A stretch of 64,000 nucleotides of DNA from Mesorhizobium sp. WSM4904 (GTDB lineage Bacteria > Pseudomonadota > Alphaproteobacteria > Rhizobiales > Rhizobiaceae), in assembly GCF_029674545.1 (NCBI RefSeq), contig NZ_CP121354.1, forward strand, positions 5,899,001 to 5,963,000, given 5' to 3'. The position numbers were made by a program, and so were the translations under genes. The notes below the pieces were generated by a model. That model did not search any database and was not told where the DNA came from. It saw nothing but the letters and a program-made list of their open reading frames with translations. Shown in pieces: positions 17,078 through 25,197 of this stretch. How positions within the stretch are numbered: the first letter of the stretch is position 1; every line of letters begins with the position of its first letter.

Positions 17078-17743
17078 CTAGCCGACTATGGCGAAGGCGT
17101 CGCGGGTCTTGCCGGACGCGGTCTTGACCGGTTTCTGGCCGATCCATTGCACGTGCCGGCCAAGCGTGACGGCGGCCGATTCCGTGTTGCCCTGCCTGAG
17201 CGCGCTCAAAATCGCGCGATGATCCTGGTCGGTGCGGGTCTCCCATTCGGAGCGCCAGGCCGCAAACAGGAAGCGGGCGCTCGCGGCATGCAGATCGTCT
17301 ATGGTGGAAAGCAGCCGCGGCATGTTGCAGGGCGCCAGGATCAGCCGGTGGAAGGTGCGATTGGCCTCTTCCCAGGAGCGGACATCGCGGGATTTGTCGC
17401 CCGCCTTGGTCGCCTCCTCGGCCTGGTCGAGGATCGCCGGCGTCAGATGCGGCGCGGCGTGGCGCAGCGCCAGCACTTCCAGCGCCGCGCGCATCTCGGC
17501 CACCTCCCGGACCTCACCGAGGTCGAACGCGGCGACGCGCACGCCACGGCGCGGCTCGCTGATCGCCAGACCCTGCGCCTCCAGGCGGCGGAAGGCCTCG
17601 CGCACCGGCACGTGGCTGGTGCCGAATTCCTCGGCGACATGGTCCTGGCGCAGCCGCGATCCGGGCTCGATAGCGCCCGAAATGATGCGGTCCGCCAGTT
17701 CCTTGCTGATGCGGACGGCGATCGTGTCGTCAGTGCTGGCCAT
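17078..17743 (-). CDS. bioR: GntR-family biotin regulator BioR
   Basis: A 221-residue GntR/FadR-type repressor. The winged helix is at about residues 10-75 (GSRLRQDHVAEEFGTSHVPV then REAFRRLEAQGLAISEPRRG). The FCD effector domain follows (EVREVAEMRAALEVLALRHA, then ANRTFHRLILAP). It is called BioR rather than a generic GntR because a BioR box sits four bases before its own start (17747-17756) and another controls the neighbouring bioY. This fits the known self-controlled BioR pattern in Rhizobiales. The ATG at 17743 is the only sensible start. Confidence 0.88.
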   Translation of the reverse strand: MASTDDTIAVRISKELADRIISGAIEPGSRLRQDHVAEEFGTSHVPVREAFRRLEAQGLAISEPRRGVRVAAFDLGEVREVAEMRAALEVLALRHAAPHLTPAILDQAEEATKAGDKSRDVRSWEEANRTFHRLILAPCNMPRLLSTIDDLHAASARFLFAAWRSEWETRTDQDHRAILSALRQGNTESAAVTLGRHVQWIGQKPVKTASGKTRDAFAIVG

Positions 17744-17746
17744 ATT

Positions 17747-17756
17747 TTATAGATAA
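17747..17756. promoter_or_regulatory. BioR operator of bioR (autoregulation)
   Basis: TTATAGATAA, identical to the bioY box, placed four bases upstream of the bioR start codon. Bound repressor here would block transcription or the early transcript region. Confidence 0.85.
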
Positions 17757-17851
17757 TTTGCGCGACGGCCGTTTGTCGAGACGATCGGAGCGGGATTCAC
17801 AGATCACCTCACCCGGCGGATGCCAGGCAAGCTCCGGGAAGACCGACGCTC

Positions 17852-18868
17852 TCAGTTGACGCGGCTGATGCAGAAATCGATGACGTCGATCAGCGCCGAC
17901 TTCTGCGGCGTCGCTTCCAGCGGCGCCAGCGCGTCGCGGGCAATCTCGCCGAAGTGACGCGCGCGGCCGATCGTATCGGCGATGGCGCCGTGGCGGGTCA
18001 TCAGGCCGATCGCCTTTTCGAGCCCAGCATCGTCGGTGACATTGTCCTCGATGGCACGCTTCCAGAAGGTGCGCTCGGCCTTGGTGCCGCGCCGATAGGC
18101 GAGGATCACCGGCAGCGTTACCTTGCCCTCGCGGAAATCGTCGCCGACATTCTTGCCGAGCTCCTTGCTGGAGCCGCCATAGTCCAGCGCATCGTCTATG
18201 AGCTGGAAGGCAAGGCCGAGATTCATACCGTAGGAGCGCAGCGCGGCGCGGTCGTTGCGGGAGGCCTGGGCAATCACCGGACCGACTTCGGCGGCGGCCG
18301 AGAACAGGGCGGCGGTCTTGGCCTTGATGACGGCGAAATGCTCGTCCTCGGTGGTCTCCAAGTTCTTGGCGGCGGCAAGCTGCATCACCTCGCCCTCGGC
18401 AATGATGGAGGCGGCGCTCGACAGAATGTCGAGGGCTTCCAGCGAGCCGACCTCGACCATCATGCGAAAAGCCTGGCCGAGCAGGAAATCGCCGACCAGC
18501 ACGCTTGCCTGGTTGCCCCAGATCATGCGCGCCGTCTTCTTGCCGCGGCGAAGCGCGCTCTCGTCGACCACGTCATCGTGGAGCAGCGTCGCGGTGTGCA
18601 TGAATTCGACCGCGGTGGCGAGCTTGACGTGGCCTTCGCCCGCATAGCCGAACATCTGGGCGGCAGCGAGCGTCAGCATCGGCCTGAGCCGCTTGCCACC
18701 GGACGAGATCAGGTGGTTGGCGATCTCCGGGATCATCTCGACGTCGGAGCCGGCCTTGGACAGGATCAGCTCGTTGACGCGTCCCATGTCGGCTGCCGTC
18801 AGATCGATGAGATCCTTGATGGAAGCGGGTTCCCGCTTGCCTTCGATATTCAGAACGACGCCCACCAC
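17852..18868 (-). CDS. ispB: Octaprenyl diphosphate synthase
   Basis: A 338-residue all-trans polyprenyl diphosphate synthase that builds the ubiquinone side chain. The first Asp-rich motif is in MHTATLLHDDVVDESALRRG and the second in FQLIDDALDYGGSSKELGKN; GGKRLRPMLTLA is the isopentenyl diphosphate site. The start is taken as GTG at 18868, with GGGAGA a few bases upstream; a second GTG follows directly. Upstream frame (to 19009) is Arg/Pro-rich and not family-like. It is divergent from the DUF2007 gene. It probably makes the tail used by UbiA (2607-3590). Confidence 0.92.
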   Translation of the reverse strand: MVGVVLNIEGKREPASIKDLIDLTAADMGRVNELILSKAGSDVEMIPEIANHLISSGGKRLRPMLTLAAAQMFGYAGEGHVKLATAVEFMHTATLLHDDVVDESALRRGKKTARMIWGNQASVLVGDFLLGQAFRMMVEVGSLEALDILSSAASIIAEGEVMQLAAAKNLETTEDEHFAVIKAKTAALFSAAAEVGPVIAQASRNDRAALRSYGMNLGLAFQLIDDALDYGGSSKELGKNVGDDFREGKVTLPVILAYRRGTKAERTFWKRAIEDNVTDDAGLEKAIGLMTRHGAIADTIGRARHFGEIARDALAPLEATPQKSALIDVIDFCISRVN

Positions 18869-19026
18869 GATCTCTCCCGTATATTGACGCGCACGACAAC
18901 ACCCTGGTCCCGGTGCGACTCTAGGTCGGTACAACCGGGCACGGCAAGAGGCGAATTGGCGCGGCCGGCCTGGCGCGGGCCTGCCTGGACGTTTACATGA
19001 ACGCCGCAACCTGCGATTTTCATTCC

Positions 19027-19251
19027 ATGATAGAACTCGTCCGCACCAACGACGCCGTCGTCATCTCCTTCGTCGAATCGCTGATGCGCGACGCCGGCAT
19101 CGCCTGCTTCGTCGCCGACCAGAACATGAGCGTGCTCGACGGATCGATCGGCATCCTGCCCAGGCGCGTCATGGTCGATGCCGACAAGGCCGATGCGGCG
19201 CGCCGCATCCTGAAGGACGCCGGCATCGAAAACGAGATCCGCCGGAAATAA
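19027..19251 (+). CDS. DUF2007 family small protein
   Basis: A 74-residue protein of the DUF2007 family (putative signal-transducing, PII-like fold). It starts MIELVRTNDAVVISFVESLM and contains CFVADQNMSVLDGSIGILP and VMVDADKADAARRILKDAG. I use the ATG at 19027, where family-like sequence begins; an ATG ten codons earlier is also possible. Its stop overlaps the next gene's start (TAATG), so translation is coupled to the methyltransferase. Confidence 0.8.
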   Translation: MIELVRTNDAVVISFVESLMRDAGIACFVADQNMSVLDGSIGILPRRVMVDADKADAARRILKDAGIENEIRRK

Positions 19252-20045
19252 TGACAGCATCAACCGCCCTCAGCGCCGACACGCCGGCCCACACGGTCGA
19301 CGCCTTCCATCGCGGGCGCTTCTGGCTGGTGCAGCCGAGACAAGGCCACCGCGCCGGCATGGACGCCATGATGCTGGCCGCTGCTGTTCCATCTGCCTTT
19401 TCCGGCGGGCTCGCCGATTTCGGCGCCGGCGCGGGTGCCGCCGCGCTGGCCGTGCTGTCGCGCTGTCCGCAATCGCGCGCGGTTCTGGTCGAGCGCTCCG
19501 CAGAGATGGCGGCGTTTGCCGCTGCCACGCTTGCGCATCCGGGCAATGCGCATCTCGTCGGCCGCGCCTCGGCGCTGACGGCCGACGTCACGCTTGCCGG
19601 CCGCGCTCGGGCCGAAGCCGGGCTTGCCGACAATTCCTTCGACTTCGTCGTCATGAACCCGCCCTTCAACGCGGCGCAAGATCGCGCCACGCCGGATGCG
19701 CTGCGGAAGCAAGCGCATGTCACGGAGGACGGGCTGTTCGAGAGCTGGATCAGAAGCGCCGCCGCCGTCGTCAAGCCGCGCGGCGGGCTGGCGGTGATCG
19801 CCAGGCCGGAGCAGCTCGTCGCCATCCTCGATGCGATCGAAGGCCGCTTCGGCGACGCCGAGATAATTTGCGTCCACCCTCGCCCGGACGCGACGGCGAT
19901 CCGCATCGTCGTCAGGGCGGCGCTCGGGGCGCGCGGCAAGCTGTCGATCCGGCCGCCCCTCATCTTGCACGGACCCTCCGGGAGCGAGCCGACGGAGCGA
20001 ACCGAGATGATCAATAATGGGCTGGCGTCGCTTTTCGGCGATTGA
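19251..20045 (+). CDS. tRNA1(Val) adenine-N6 methyltransferase-like protein
   Basis: A 264-residue SAM-dependent methyltransferase of the small-domain type (TrmN6/YfiC-like). The SAM loop is ADFGAGAGAAALAVLSRCP and the adenine-N6 catalytic motif NPPF occurs in FDFVVMNPPFNAAQD. Members methylate A37 of tRNA1-Val, but related enzymes act on other substrates. It begins on the last base of the DUF2007 stop codon, so the two are translated together. Confidence 0.82.
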   Translation: MTASTALSADTPAHTVDAFHRGRFWLVQPRQGHRAGMDAMMLAAAVPSAFSGGLADFGAGAGAAALAVLSRCPQSRAVLVERSAEMAAFAAATLAHPGNAHLVGRASALTADVTLAGRARAEAGLADNSFDFVVMNPPFNAAQDRATPDALRKQAHVTEDGLFESWIRSAAAVVKPRGGLAVIARPEQLVAILDAIEGRFGDAEIICVHPRPDATAIRIVVRAALGARGKLSIRPPLILHGPSGSEPTERTEMINNGLASLFGD

Positions 20046-20153
20046 ACAGAGGCCGGCAATGCGGCATTGCCGTTGGCCGGCGAATTCCTACATGCCGGGA
20101 GCAAGGATGAGGTCTCACCCCTGCTTTTGCACCTCTTCTGGAGACGAGCTTTC

Positions 20154-21011
20154 GTGAAACGCTTCCTCAACCGCCTGCTGCCGAAATCCTGGCGCTCGAC
20201 AGTCGTCACCATCCCGGTCATCCGGCTGCACGGCACCATCCTGCCCGGCGGCGGCCAGTTCCGGCCGAGCCTGTCGCTCGCCTCGACGGCCGGCATGATC
20301 GAGAAGGCGTTCAGCTTCGACGCGCCGGCGATCGCGATTTCGATCAACTCGCCGGGCGGCTCGCCGGTGCAGTCGCGGCTGATCTTCAAGCGCATCCGCG
20401 ACCTGGCGGCGGAAAAGAACAAGAAGGTGCTGGTCTTCGTCGAGGACGTGGCGGCTTCCGGCGGTTACATGATCGCGATCGCCGGCGACGAGATCTTCGC
20501 CGACCCATCCTCGATCGTCGGTTCGATCGGCGTCGTTTCCGCCTCGTTCGGGTTCCCGGAACTGCTGAAGAAGATCGGCATCGAGCGGCGCGTCCACACC
20601 GCCGGCCAGAACAAGGCCGTGCTCGACCCGTTCAAGCCGGAGAAGAAGGAAGACGTCGAGCGGCTGAAGGCGCTGCAGCTCGAAGTGCACGAGACCTTCA
20701 TCGATCTGGTCAAGGAGCGGCGCGGCACCAAGCTCAAGGACGATCCGGATCTGTTTACCGGCCTGTTCTGGACCGCCAAGAAGGGTCTCGAGCTCGGTCT
20801 GGTCGATGCGCTGGGCGACATGCGCAGCGTGCTCAAGACCCGTTTCGGCGAAAAGACGCAGCTCAAGCTGATCACCACGCCGCGCGGGTTTTTCGGCCGT
20901 TTCGGCCTGTTCGGCTCGCGTTTTTCGGCGCCGGATATCGCCGCGGCCGCCGCGAACGGCGTCATCGATGCGGCGGAAGAGCGCGCGCTGTGGGCGCGCT
21001 TCGGGCTTTGA
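20154..21011 (+). CDS. S49 family serine peptidase (SppA/SohB-like)
   Basis: A 285-residue single-domain S49 peptidase. The ClpP-like core is visible: AIAISINSPGGSPVQS, VFVEDVAASGGYMIAIAGD with the likely catalytic Ser in ASGG, and ADPSSIVGSIGVVSASFG. Members cut signal-peptide remnants and membrane proteins. The N-terminus lacks a strong membrane anchor. The start is the GTG at 20154 (VKRFLNRLLPKSW) with GGAG nine bases upstream; the longer frame to 20067 covers a non-family leader. Confidence 0.88.
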   Translation: MKRFLNRLLPKSWRSTVVTIPVIRLHGTILPGGGQFRPSLSLASTAGMIEKAFSFDAPAIAISINSPGGSPVQSRLIFKRIRDLAAEKNKKVLVFVEDVAASGGYMIAIAGDEIFADPSSIVGSIGVVSASFGFPELLKKIGIERRVHTAGQNKAVLDPFKPEKKEDVERLKALQLEVHETFIDLVKERRGTKLKDDPDLFTGLFWTAKKGLELGLVDALGDMRSVLKTRFGEKTQLKLITTPRGFFGRFGLFGSRFSAPDIAAAAANGVIDAAEERALWARFGL

Positions 21012-21094
21012 AAAAGCCATGAAAGTGGCTAGCATGATCACTTGATCGACCTGTACGGTCGGCCTTGCCGCGCGAACGCGGGAGGAGTTTTGAG

Positions 21095-21280
21095 ATGCCG
21101 CAGATCATTTTCTTCGCTGTCGTCGGCGCCGCCGCCTATTTCGGCTATCGCGCTTTCGTGCGTGAGGCCGAGCGTGTGACGGCAAAAATCCGGCGCACCG
21201 AGAAACAGGCGGCCAACGGCACGATGGGCACGCTGGTCAAGGATCCGAAGACCGGCGAGTACCGTCTGGCCAAGGACTGA
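21095..21280 (+). CDS. Small single-helix membrane protein
   Basis: A 61-residue protein, MPQIIFFAVVGAAAYFGYRA then a charged tail (RRTEKQAANGTMGTLVKDPK, TGEYRLAKD). One N-terminal membrane helix, the rest cytoplasmic. A very good ribosome site (GGAGGAG) precedes the ATG at 21095, so it is certainly translated. It is probably conserved across Rhizobiales; I know no function. Its stop codon is four bases before the earliest possible start of ispE. Confidence 0.75.
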   Translation: MPQIIFFAVVGAAAYFGYRAFVREAERVTAKIRRTEKQAANGTMGTLVKDPKTGEYRLAKD

Positions 21281-21284
21281 AGCC

Positions 21285-22187
21285 ATCTCGCCAGCAGCCG
21301 ACATTCTGGAGCCCGAGGCCAAGTCCCGGACATGGCTTGCGCCTGCCAAGATCAATCTGGCGCTGCATGTCATCGGACGGCGCGCCGATGGCTACCACCT
21401 GCTCGACAGTCTCGCCGTGTTCACCCGCTTCGGCGACCGGCTGCAGATCGAGCCGGCGGAGCATGACGCGTTCTCGGTATCCGGTCCCTTCGCCGCCGGC
21501 ATGCCGCTCGGTGGCGACAATCTGGTCGTGCGAGCGCGCGAGGCCTTACGCCAAGAGGCCGGTCCGGAGCGGACGTCGCCCGTCGCCATCCGACTGGAAA
21601 AGAACCTGCCGATCGCCTCCGGCGTCGGCGGCGGCTCGAGCGACGCCGCGGCCGCGCTCAACGGTCTTGCGCGTCTCTGGAAGCTCGATATCGACGAAGC
21701 CGGACTGGCGCGGATCGGGCTGGCGCTCGGCGCCGATCTGCCGATGTGTCTCAAGGCGAAGCCGCTGATTGCGCGCGGCATCGGCGATGAATTGTGGCCG
21801 CTGGCGAAATTTCCGGCATTGGCGCTGGTCCTGGTCAATCCCCGCGCCGCCGTCTCGACGCCCGACGTGTTCAAAGCGCTTTCCAGGCGCGACAATGAGG
21901 CATTGCCGCCCCTGCCGAGCCGTCTGGATTTCCACACCATCCGCAACTGGCTCGAAACGACCCGCAACGATCTCGAACCCGCCGCCCAAACCATCCAGCC
22001 GGCCGTCGGCGAAGCGCTCAAGGCACTCAAAAAAGCAGGCGCCGCCTTCGCCCGTATGTCCGGCTCCGGCGCCACCTGCTTCGGCCTGTTCGAAACCGGC
22101 AATGTCGCCAAGCGCGCGGCGATCGACATCCGTGGCCGCCATCCCGGCTGGTTCGTCGCTGCGACGCGAAGCATGGAGGCCGTTTGA
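21285..22187 (+). CDS. ispE: 4-diphosphocytidyl-2-C-methyl-D-erythritol kinase, non-canonical start
   Basis: A GHMP-family kinase of the MEP isoprenoid pathway. The substrate motif AKINLALHVIGRRADGYHLL and the ATP loop LPIASGVGGGSSDAAAALNG are both present, as is the end region FARMSGSGATCFGLFETG. The frame is family-like back to about 21309, yet there is no ATG, GTG or TTG in frame before GTG 21417, which would remove the AKINL motif. Possible rare starts are ATC 21285 (AAGGA eight bases before), ATT 21303 and CTG 21306; I place the left limit at 21285. Its stop overlaps the start of moaB. Confidence 0.85.
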   Translation: MSPAADILEPEAKSRTWLAPAKINLALHVIGRRADGYHLLDSLAVFTRFGDRLQIEPAEHDAFSVSGPFAAGMPLGGDNLVVRAREALRQEAGPERTSPVAIRLEKNLPIASGVGGGSSDAAAALNGLARLWKLDIDEAGLARIGLALGADLPMCLKAKPLIARGIGDELWPLAKFPALALVLVNPRAAVSTPDVFKALSRRDNEALPPLPSRLDFHTIRNWLETTRNDLEPAAQTIQPAVGEALKALKKAGAAFARMSGSGATCFGLFETGNVAKRAAIDIRGRHPGWFVAATRSMEAV

Positions 22188-22738
22188 TGGCCAACGAAGC
22201 CCGTCCCTTCATTCCGGTGCGCATCGCGGTGCTGACCGTTTCCGACACGCGCAGCCTCGCCGACGACAAATCTGGCCAGACGCTTGCCGACCGGATCGCG
22301 GAGGCCGGCCATGTCCTTGCCGCCCGCGACATCGTCACCGACGATCGGGAAAAGATCCGCGAGAAGGTGCTCGGTTGGTCGAGGGACGAAGCGGTGGACG
22401 TCGTCATCACCACCGGCGGCACCGGCTTCACCGGGCGCGACGTGACGCCGGAAGCGCTGGAGCCGATCTTCGAAAAACGCATGGACGGCTTTTCGGAAGT
22501 TTTCCACCGCATTTCCTACGACAAGATCGGCACCTCGACGATCCAGAGCCGGGTGACCGGCGGCGTCGTCAACGCCACCTTCGTCTTCGTCCTGCCGGGC
22601 TCGCCCGGCGCCTGCAAGGACGCCTGGGACGGCATCATCAAGGCGCAGCTCGACTACCGCCACATGCCCTGCAACTTCGTCGAGATCATGCCGCGCCTCG
22701 ACGAGCATCTCAGGCGGGGCGGCAAGCCCACCTCGTAA
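22187..22738 (+). CDS. moaB: Molybdenum cofactor biosynthesis protein B
   Basis: A 183-residue MoaB/Mog-type protein that adenylates molybdopterin. The MPT-binding motif VVITTGGTGFTGRDVTPEAL is intact, with IRIAVLTVSDTRSLADDKSG at the N-terminus and LPGSPGACKDAWDGIIKAQL near the end. It starts on the last base of the ispE stop, so the two genes are in one transcript. Length and motifs are normal. Confidence 0.93.
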   Translation: MANEARPFIPVRIAVLTVSDTRSLADDKSGQTLADRIAEAGHVLAARDIVTDDREKIREKVLGWSRDEAVDVVITTGGTGFTGRDVTPEALEPIFEKRMDGFSEVFHRISYDKIGTSTIQSRVTGGVVNATFVFVLPGSPGACKDAWDGIIKAQLDYRHMPCNFVEIMPRLDEHLRRGGKPTS

Positions 22739-22758
22739 CCACAGGCAAAGCGCTCGAT

Positions 22759-22824
22759 CGGCATCCGGTTTGCAGGCGGAATGGCACTCTCGCCTTCGAG
22801 GCGCCATTCCGAAGCCGATGCCGG
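22759..22824. other. Nested stem-loop after moaB
   Basis: CGGCATC pairs with GATGCCG, and inside it GGAATGGC (22778-22785) pairs with GCCATTCC (22803-22810). It lies in the 122-bp gap between moaB and the GFA gene and may end the ispE-moaB transcript. No T-run is present. Confidence 0.5.
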
Positions 22825-22860
22825 CGAAGTACCTTGTGCGAGGAAACAAGGGACTGCGCC

Positions 22861-23286
22861 ATGACCGTTCACAGCGGCGGATGTCATTGCGGCAACATCC
22901 GCCTGAGCTTCTCCAGCGCTCTCTATCCCGGCGGGATGGAAATCCGCGCCTGCCAGTGCTCGTTCTGCATCCGGCATGGATCGCGGGCGGCTGCCGATCC
23001 GAACGGAACGCTGGTCGTCTCGGTCGAAGACGGCGCGCGGCTGCAGATCTATCGCTTCGGACTGCGCACCGCCGACTATCTGCTGTGCCGCGAATGCGGC
23101 GTCTATGTCGTGGCGATCGCCGGCGATGGCGCTGACGCCAGGGCCATCGTCATCATCAATGCGCTGGATGATCGAGAGCAGTTCTCCCGCGAGCCGATCC
23201 CGGTCCGCTACGACGCCGAAAGCCGCGAGCAGCGACTGGCCAGGCGTCGCACCGCCTGGATGCCGGTTGAAGTGCGTGGGATCTGA
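22861..23286 (+). CDS. GFA/CENP-V family zinc protein
   Basis: A 141-residue protein of the glutathione-dependent formaldehyde-activating (GFA) fold. Zinc ligands are arranged as expected: C8/C10 (GGCHCG), C31/C33/C36 (CQCSFC) and C76/C79 (LLCRECG). Few members have a proven activity, so the name GFA should not be taken as function. The ATG is at 22861. Downstream is family B repeat B2. Confidence 0.82.
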   Translation: MTVHSGGCHCGNIRLSFSSALYPGGMEIRACQCSFCIRHGSRAAADPNGTLVVSVEDGARLQIYRFGLRTADYLLCRECGVYVVAIAGDGADARAIVIINALDDREQFSREPIPVRYDAESREQRLARRRTAWMPVEVRGI

Positions 23287-23300
23287 TCCCGTTTGTTTTG

Positions 23301-23446
23301 ACGCAATTCCGGACGGAAACCGCTAGAGCAATTCCAGGAAAAGTGAGCGGTTTTCCGCCTGGAATTGCGTAAAAACAAAGAGTTAGAGCGGTTCGGCGTT
23401 TCCGTGAAACGGTGAACCGCTCTAGGCACTTTTCCTGGAATTGCTC
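23301..23446. repeat. Family B repeat, copy B2 (double)
   Basis: Two nested family B units: GCAATTCCGGACGG ... GCAATTCCAGGAAAA ... CGCCTGGAATTGCG, then a block with GAGCGGTTC/GAACCGCTC arms, ending CTTTTCCTGGAATTGCTC. It fills the gap between the GFA gene and the convergent PhyH gene and touches the latter's stop codon. Confidence 0.85.
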
Positions 23447-24419
23447 AGCGAATTACCGGCTCGCCGTGGAAGCGGCGGCGCGAAGGCCGCGAGACACCGA
23501 AGCCGATTTCCATCATCAGGCGCGGCGTGATCGCCGGCACCGTGCCCATGTGGAAGCCGAACGGATCCTCGACGAAGCCGAGGCCCGCCTCGCCCGTCAG
23601 CGTGACCGGGCTTTGCTGGCCGTAGACATCCAGCACCTCTTCCGCCGGATGGCCTACCAGGAGCGTCAGTTGGTGCTTGAGCGCGCGGCGCTTGTGGCTG
23701 CCGCGGACATAGACATGCGGCCCGGTACCGGCGTCGACCGGCGCCAGATAGAAGAAGAACTTCAGCATGCGCCAGTCGTCGAGGTCGAAATGGTATTTGC
23801 CGAGCGAGGCGAGGTTCTTGTCGGCGTCGGAAGCCTTGCCGGTCGGGAAGCTCCACCAGACGCGCGTGGTGATCAGTTTCGCCTGGCCGCCGAGATAATG
23901 CCGGGCAACGTCGAGCAGCAGCGGATCCCGTTGAATGGCAAGCGCGGCCGGGCAGTCGAGGATGCGCTCGAAAAAATGGCCGCTGAGCAGCGAGCGACCG
24001 AAACGCTTCTCGGCCTCGGCATGGTCGCCCGGCATGAATTCGAGACGGCGGTCGAAATTGCCGAAACAGGGCGTGCGTTGCGCGAAAGCGGCGATCTCCT
24101 CATGGATCGCCGGCGGCAGCATGAAGCCCGAAAACAGCCCATCGGTGCGCAGCGCCTCGACGACCGCGTCGCGTTCGATGCCGGTGAACATCGTTGCACC
24201 CGCATCGTCGAGCGGACGGGCCGCCCTGGCGCCAAGCCAATGCATGCGACGCCCCGGCATGGTGCGCGCCAGCACGAACATCGGCAGCCAGGCCGGGTTT
24301 TCGCGAAGATCCTTCAAATAGGTCGGGATGCGCACGGCGATGCGCCTGAGCAGGCTGCCGTCGCGGGCGATGGCCTCCAGGCTGGCCGCACCGGAATTGT
24401 CTGGGGGAGCAAGATTCAT
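23445..24419 (-). CDS. PhyH-like Fe(II)/2-oxoglutarate dioxygenase
   Basis: A 324-residue protein with the oxygenase core in its second half. The HxD pair is H210/D212 (KYHFDLDDWRMLKFFFYLAP), the distal His is H290 (DPFGFHMGTVP), and R300 in TPRLMM likely binds 2-oxoglutarate. The middle is typical of PhyH (GTGPHVYVRGSHK). The N-terminal 100 residues carry no known domain. The ATG at 24419 has AGGA upstream and is preferred over one six codons earlier. The substrate is unknown. It differs clearly from the PhyH enzyme at 759-1553. Confidence 0.75.
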   Translation of the reverse strand: MNLAPPDNSGAASLEAIARDGSLLRRIAVRIPTYLKDLRENPAWLPMFVLARTMPGRRMHWLGARAARPLDDAGATMFTGIERDAVVEALRTDGLFSGFMLPPAIHEEIAAFAQRTPCFGNFDRRLEFMPGDHAEAEKRFGRSLLSGHFFERILDCPAALAIQRDPLLLDVARHYLGGQAKLITTRVWWSFPTGKASDADKNLASLGKYHFDLDDWRMLKFFFYLAPVDAGTGPHVYVRGSHKRRALKHQLTLLVGHPAEEVLDVYGQQSPVTLTGEAGLGFVEDPFGFHMGTVPAITPRLMMEIGFGVSRPSRRRFHGEPVIR

Positions 24420-24528
24420 CGGGGTCCTCATATGCATTGACGTTCGACGAAGCGACGCCCGCCTATCGCTTCGGCATTACCCAATCCCGATTGTCCCGCA
24501 TGCCGGGATGCTAACCTCGCCCTTAATT

Positions 24529-24543
24529 TTGTGCAATGCACAA
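24529..24543. promoter_or_regulatory. Perfect 15-bp palindrome, possible operator
   Basis: TTGTGCA-A-TGCACAA, in an AT-rich stretch 110 bp upstream of the minus-strand PhyH-like gene. It is a good candidate binding site for a dimeric regulator; the regulator is unknown. Confidence 0.45.
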
Positions 24544-24595
24544 TAAAGCAACGACTGAAATTTGCTGCCCGGCTTTCCTCGTGCGGGCGCCTGCA

Positions 24596-25099
24596 TCACT
24601 TCGGCGGCGCGACCCAGATTTCGGCGCTGAGCCTTCTGGTAGCCAGGCCACGCGCCAGGGCTTCGGCGCTGCGCGCGCTTTTCGCCAGAGCCGCGGCCTG
24701 GCGCTTGCTGATGACGAGACCTTCGGCCAGCGCACGACTGCCCGAAAACACACGAGCCAGGAACGGTGTGCGATTGCCGCGGGCACGTGAGAAGCGCGCG
24801 GGCATGCTCTGCCTTGCCGTGTGGGCCGCGACCTCCTCGATCCAGCCTTCTGCCAGTCGCGCGCCGGGCTCGAGCAGCAGCAGCCAATCCCCCTTGGCAT
24901 GGCCGATACCGGCGGCAACGCCGCCGGCCACATAATGGCAGCCGGCATGCTCTGCTACGCGATGCGTCTGGTCGGTCGAGCCGGTGTCGCAGACGACCAC
25001 ATCGCGCACGACGCCCTCGACCGCGCCGCCGATCAGCGAGGCGAGCGTGCGGGCAAGACCCTCTTCGTCGTTCTTGGTCTCGATGAGAACGCTGAGCAT
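24596..25099 (-). CDS. Glycosyltransferase family 2 protein
   Basis: A 167-residue GT-A type domain. The start LSVLIETKNDEEGLARTLAS and the nucleotide-sugar region VVVCDTGSTDQTHRVAEHAG are typical of GT2. The usual DxD region is replaced by LLLLEPGARL, so the metal site is unusual. It is shorter than most GT2 enzymes (about 250 residues) and ends after LSAEIWVAPPK. It may act in surface sugar synthesis or have lost catalysis. It is divergent from the radical SAM gene. Confidence 0.72.
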   Translation of the reverse strand: MLSVLIETKNDEEGLARTLASLIGGAVEGVVRDVVVCDTGSTDQTHRVAEHAGCHYVAGGVAAGIGHAKGDWLLLLEPGARLAEGWIEEVAAHTARQSMPARFSRARGNRTPFLARVFSGSRALAEGLVISKRQAAALAKSARSAEALARGLATRRLSAEIWVAPPK

Positions 25100-25197
25100 T
25101 CTTAGCCGAATAGCCGAAAGCCGGGCGCTGCGCCAGTTGCGCGTCCCAGCGGAAAAAGTTCTTGCTTTGTTCTCATCGGCAAAATAGGAATAGTTTC

